A stretch of DNA of 33,148 nucleotides from Deltaproteobacteria bacterium (lineage in GTDB: Bacteria > Desulfobacterota > Desulfovibrionia > Desulfovibrionales > Desulfomicrobiaceae), in assembly GCA_009929795.1 (NCBI GenBank), contig RZZR01000014.1:1-33148 (forward strand). Direction: 5' to 3'. A program made the position numbers and the translations under genes. Positions 30,504 through 33,148 of this stretch are shown one piece after another. Each line of letters begins with the position of its first letter. Within the stretch, counting starts at the first letter, position 1. The notes under the pieces were generated by a model. It saw only the letters and a list, made by a program, of their open reading frames with translations. It was not told where the DNA came from and ran no database searches.

Positions 30504-32338
30504 CAGGCCCCTTCCCTCAAGCCGGCCAGGGCCTCCACGACCTTGGAGGCCCTGCGTTCTCCGAATCCCGGCAGGCCCGACACGTCCTCGATCCCGGCGG
30601 CCAGCATGGCCTCGACGGACCCAAACCGCTCCCAGAGCAGGGCTGCGGTTTTCGGCCCGATGCCCGGCAGGGCCTCGACCCGGCTGGCCAGGGCCGGTTT
30701 GGTTCTGGCCCTGCGCTGTCCGGTGAGGACAAACCGATGGGCCGCGTCCCGGACCCCCTGGAGGAACAAAAGGCCGGGGCTACCCGGCCGGAAGGCCACG
30801 GGATTCTTCCGGCCCGGCACAAAGACCCGGTCCCCCAGCTCGCCGCCCCGGCGGGTCTCGCCCTTGGCCATGGCCGCTAGCGGAAAAACGACCCCGGTCT
30901 CGCCCAGGACCCGGGACACCGCCCCGAGCTGGGCCCGGCCCCCGTCGATGAGCAGAAGATCCGGCCAGGGTGGACCCGATCCAAGGCGGCGGCGGACAAA
31001 GGCCGCCAGGGCCTTGTAGTCGTCGCCCCCGCAGTCGTCGCCATCCAGATTGTAGAGTCTGAAGTCCTCCCTCTTGGGCCGCCCGTCCTCGAAGACCACC
31101 AGTCCGGCCCGGGTTTCCCGCCCCCCGAGATGGGAGATGTCCACGGCCTCGATGCGAGCCGGTGTCGACGCCAGGCCGAGCCTCGCGGCCACGCCGGCCA
31201 GAGGACTGTCCACGTGCTGGAGCTTGGGTTGGTTCATGGCGTTGGTCCTGGCGATGGCCACGAGTTCCCGCTCGTGATCCCCCCGGGCCGGGTCGAGGCG
31301 GACCGCCTTGCCGGACCGCTCGGACAGATGCTCGATGAGGCCCTCGTCGTCCAATGCCAGGGGCAGGACGATCCTCGGCGGGATGAATTTCCCCGGCCCG
31401 TAGAACTGGACGAGAAAGGTGGACAGCATGTCCCGGATCTGGGTCTCGTCCTCCGGAGTCACGCCGTCCCAGACGAATCCACGCCCATCCATGAGCCTGC
31501 CCTGGCGGACAAAGGCCATGCCCAGACGAATTCCGTCATCGTGAGGACTGATCTCCACGACATCGACGTCGTCCCCTCCGGGCAGCACGGCCGCCTGTCG
31601 CTCCACGGTCTCCTGCACGGCCCGGATCTGGTCCCTGAGCGTCGCGGCCTTCTCGAACTCCAGGGCCTCGGCCGCGGCCTGCATCTCGGAGCGCAGGACC
31701 CGGATCAACTCCCGGGATCGGCCCGACAAAAGCATCTCCACCCGCCGGACCAGGGCCGCATACCCCTCGCGGTCCACGTCCAGGACACAGGGACCCAGAC
31801 AGCGGCCGATGTGATATTGCAGGCAGGGCCGGACCCGGTTCCGGAAGACGTGATCCCGGCACTTGCGCAGGGGAAAAATCCGGTTCACGGCCTTCATGGT
31901 CTGCCTGGCGGCCAGGGCCGAGGTAAAGGGCCCGAAATACACCGAACCGTCGTCCACATATCGTCTGGTCAAGGTCAGGCGGGGATAGGCCGAGGATGCG
32001 TCCAGGGTGAACAGGACATAGTTCTTGTCGTCTCTGAGGACGATGTTGTAGCGGGGCCTGTTCTTCTTGATCAGGCTGGCCTCCAGAAGCAGGGCCTCCT
32101 TTTCCGTGGCCGTCATCAGGGTGTCGATGGCCGCCACCCTGGCCATCATGACCCTGGTCTTGGGCGAAAGCGTGTCTGCCTGGCGGAAATACGAGGCCAA
32201 GCGGCGACGGAGATTCTTGGCCTTGCCCACGTAGATCACCCGGCTCCGATCGTCCTTCATGAGATAGACCCCCGGGGTCTCGGGATAGTCGGCGGGCCTG
32301 AACCGGGTCCGGGACTGATCTTTTTCGCAGCCCATCAT
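30503..32338 (-). CDS. uvrC: UvrABC excinuclease subunit C
   Basis: UvrC makes both incisions around a DNA lesion after UvrAB binding. In 611 residues it has the N-terminal GIY-YIG nuclease (PGVYLMKDD..VIYVGKAKNLRRRL), the UVR motif (ALEFEKAATLRDQIRAV), the central RNase H-like nuclease with 'VDISHLGG' and 'LLIDGG', and C-terminal helix-hairpin-helix motifs ('LPGIGPKTAALL', 'LPGFGERRASKVVEAL'). All expected domains are intact. The start is ATG at 32338 after GGGAGAGGGG; a second ATG follows at once at 32335. A longer frame from 32395 would run through the lipoprotein terminator. Confidence 0.95.
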   Translation of the reverse strand: MMGCEKDQSRTRFRPADYPETPGVYLMKDDRSRVIYVGKAKNLRRRLASYFRQADTLSPKTRVMMARVAAIDTLMTATEKEALLLEASLIKKNRPRYNIVLRDDKNYVLFTLDASSAYPRLTLTRRYVDDGSVYFGPFTSALAARQTMKAVNRIFPLRKCRDHVFRNRVRPCLQYHIGRCLGPCVLDVDREGYAALVRRVEMLLSGRSRELIRVLRSEMQAAAEALEFEKAATLRDQIRAVQETVERQAAVLPGGDDVDVVEISPHDDGIRLGMAFVRQGRLMDGRGFVWDGVTPEDETQIRDMLSTFLVQFYGPGKFIPPRIVLPLALDDEGLIEHLSERSGKAVRLDPARGDHERELVAIARTNAMNQPKLQHVDSPLAGVAARLGLASTPARIEAVDISHLGGRETRAGLVVFEDGRPKREDFRLYNLDGDDCGGDDYKALAAFVRRRLGSGPPWPDLLLIDGGRAQLGAVSRVLGETGVVFPLAAMAKGETRRGGELGDRVFVPGRKNPVAFRPGSPGLLFLQGVRDAAHRFVLTGQRRARTKPALASRVEALPGIGPKTAALLWERFGSVEAMLAAGIEDVSGLPGFGERRASKVVEALAGLREGA

Positions 32339-32354
32339 CCCCTCTCCCGGGAAA

Positions 32355-32381
32355 GAAAAAGGCAGGGCACGGCGCCCTGCC
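32355..32381 (-). terminator. Intrinsic terminator after the 32408 lipoprotein gene
   Basis: On the minus strand GGCAGGGC and GCCCTGCC arms (within 32361-32381) form an eight-base stem, followed by five T from 32360 to 32356 and more T just beyond. It lies 27 bases past the lipoprotein stop and just before the uvrC start, so it separates the two genes. Confidence 0.8.
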
Positions 32382-32407
32382 TTTTGGACACGCATGCGTT
32401 CAAGAAA

Positions 32408-32914
32408 CTATCTCTTCCAGAATTCGCCTTCGTTGTTCCCGCAGTCGTTGAACCGGTTGTCGTCCTTGGCCGTGAAGGTCGTGGGCTTGTCGTCCACGAA
32501 GCGGAGCTTCAGCGTGTACTTCCAGTCACCGCCGATCTCCTGGGTCATCTCGAGAATCTTGCCGTCGGACTTGAAGGTGTAGGTGTAGGTCTTGCCGCTC
32601 TTGGTGGTCACATAGGTGTATTCCGTGGTGTGCTTGCCGGCGTAGATGTAGAAACGATTCTTCAACTCGTCCGGAGTGCCGTCCGTGACCAGGGACATGT
32701 CACCGCCGATCTCCAGATTGAGCCTGTTGCCGACGCAGGCTTCCTTGTCCGCGCTCTTCACCTCGATGGTGTAGGTTCCGTAATACTTGGCGTTGTCGAC
32801 ATCGCTGTCCGAACTGCTCGAATCGCACCCCCCCTGGGCAAAAAAGAATCCAAGCACCAAAATGGCCGCCACCTGAAGCCACGAACCAACCCGCTTTGAG
32901 CCCCATTTCTTCAT
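32408..32914 (-). CDS. Putative secreted lipoprotein of unknown function
   Basis: This 168-residue protein has a basic N-terminus, a hydrophobic stretch to about residue 29 and a candidate lipid-attachment cysteine at C30 in AQGGC, followed by a serine/aspartate-rich linker (DSSSSDSDVD). The lipobox is weak, with Gln at position -3 where Leu is usual. The mature domain is beta-rich, with repeated 'YTYVTTKSGKTYTYTF' and 'EIGGDWKYTLKLRFVDD' strands and two more cysteines (EACVG, NDCGN) that may form a disulfide. It looks like a lipocalin/META-type small sandwich but I do not recognise it. AAGGAGG precedes the ATG. Its own terminator and promoter region mark it as a single-gene unit. Confidence 0.7.
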   Translation of the reverse strand: MKKWGSKRVGSWLQVAAILVLGFFFAQGGCDSSSSDSDVDNAKYYGTYTIEVKSADKEACVGNRLNLEIGGDMSLVTDGTPDELKNRFYIYAGKHTTEYTYVTTKSGKTYTYTFKSDGKILEMTQEIGGDWKYTLKLRFVDDKPTTFTAKDDNRFNDCGNNEGEFWKR

Positions 32915-32940
32915 ACCCGTTCCTCCTTGGTTGAAGTGAA

Positions 32941-32946
32941 ATTTTA
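32941..32946 (-). promoter_or_regulatory. Possible -10 box of the 32408 gene
   Basis: On the minus strand TAAAAT (32946-32941) lies 27 bases before the start codon. No good -35 box is 16-18 bases further upstream, so the call is weak. Confidence 0.25.
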
Positions 32947-33082
32947 TCCATACTCTGCTCCGGAACCGTGGGAAACGCAAGATGTTTAATCACCCCGGCT
33001 CAGGTCCCGGCGAAACACCCTCAGCCCGGAGAACCCGCCTTCCGCCTCGATATGCATCCGGCTCGGTGCAGATCGGCCGTTC

Positions 33083-33111
33083 TTGCCTTTACCCGATCTT
33101 CCCCCTATTCT
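33083..33111 (+). promoter_or_regulatory. Candidate promoter of the gene starting at 33133
   Basis: TTGCCT (33083-33088) and TATTCT (33106-33111) are 17 bases apart on the plus strand. The predicted start would be close to the ribosome site, so the leader would be very short. Confidence 0.35.
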
Positions 33112-33132
33112 TTCGGTTCAAGGAGCGACACC

Positions 33133-33148
33133 ATGACCACCCTTCTGG
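33133..33148 (+). CDS. Start of a gene cut by the window end
   Basis: ATG at 33133 follows AAGGAG (33120-33125) by seven bases and opens a frame reading MTTLL before the window ends. A candidate promoter lies upstream. The product cannot be guessed. Confidence 0.5.

Noticed and set aside
1-33148. CRISPR arrays, insertion sequences, phage genes, toxin-antitoxin or restriction systems
   Set aside because: No regularly spaced repeats, transposase, integrase, nuclease-antitoxin pair or methylase-restriction pair was seen; gene content is metabolic and housekeeping throughout.

Overview
The window is about 33 kb of GC-rich bacterial DNA with tightly packed operons. It most resembles a strictly anaerobic deltaproteobacterial sulfate reducer of the Desulfovibrionales type. 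The grounds are a complete HdrABC-MvhADG electron-bifurcating hydrogenase operon, an indolepyruvate:ferredoxin oxidoreductase, a double-cubane 2-hydroxyacyl-CoA-dehydratase-like reductase with its ATPase activator, a sigma-54-type promoter and a NifA-type activator. This is an inference from gene content; there is no rRNA, tRNA or other taxonomic marker. No insertion sequence, prophage, CRISPR array or tRNA was found.

Layout. 1-126 (+) is the tail of a glycoside hydrolase family 4 gene. 147-7065 (-) is one operon, hdrA-hdrC-hdrB-mvhD-mvhG-mvhA-maturation protease, with a strong stem-loop before the protease gene and a 346-nt leader upstream of hdrA that holds two palindromes and a terminator-like hairpin. 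7353-10315 (-) is a three-gene unit: double-cubane reductase, activator ATPase, archaeal-type peroxiredoxin, closed by a terminator. 10441-11533 (-) is an AzoR-like flavoprotein plus a hotdog thioesterase, also with a terminator. 11622-12682 (+) is an orphan MoaD/ThiS carrier with a ThiF-like E1. 12703-15621 (+) is a good sigma-54 promoter with tandem upstream repeats driving manC and an overlapping PAS-histidine kinase gene. 15626-18342 (-) holds a beta-CASP metallo-beta-lactamase, rsmD and coaD. 18577-23345 (+) holds a membrane-anchored TPR protein, iorA, iorB and a GAF-AAA-HTH sigma-54 activator. 23382-23765 (-) is a small lipoprotein. 23826-27659 (+) holds an unknown protein, pfk and a pair of unknown envelope proteins. 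27784-32338 (-) is uvrC-rhomboid protease-cstA. 32408-32914 (-) is another small putative lipoprotein, and a gene starts at 33133 (+).

How it fits together. The hydrogenase/Hdr operon would couple H2 oxidation to simultaneous reduction of ferredoxin and a disulfide-type acceptor. Reduced ferredoxin is also made by IorAB from 2-keto acids and is a plausible electron source for the activator of the double-cubane reductase. The most interesting items are the reductase-activator-peroxiredoxin operon of unknown substrate, the IorA ferredoxin module that has lost exactly the ligands of one of its two clusters, the attenuator-like leader of hdrA, the sigma-54 control region before manC-kinase, and the uncharacterised envelope pair after pfk. 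Most other genes are ordinary housekeeping genes.
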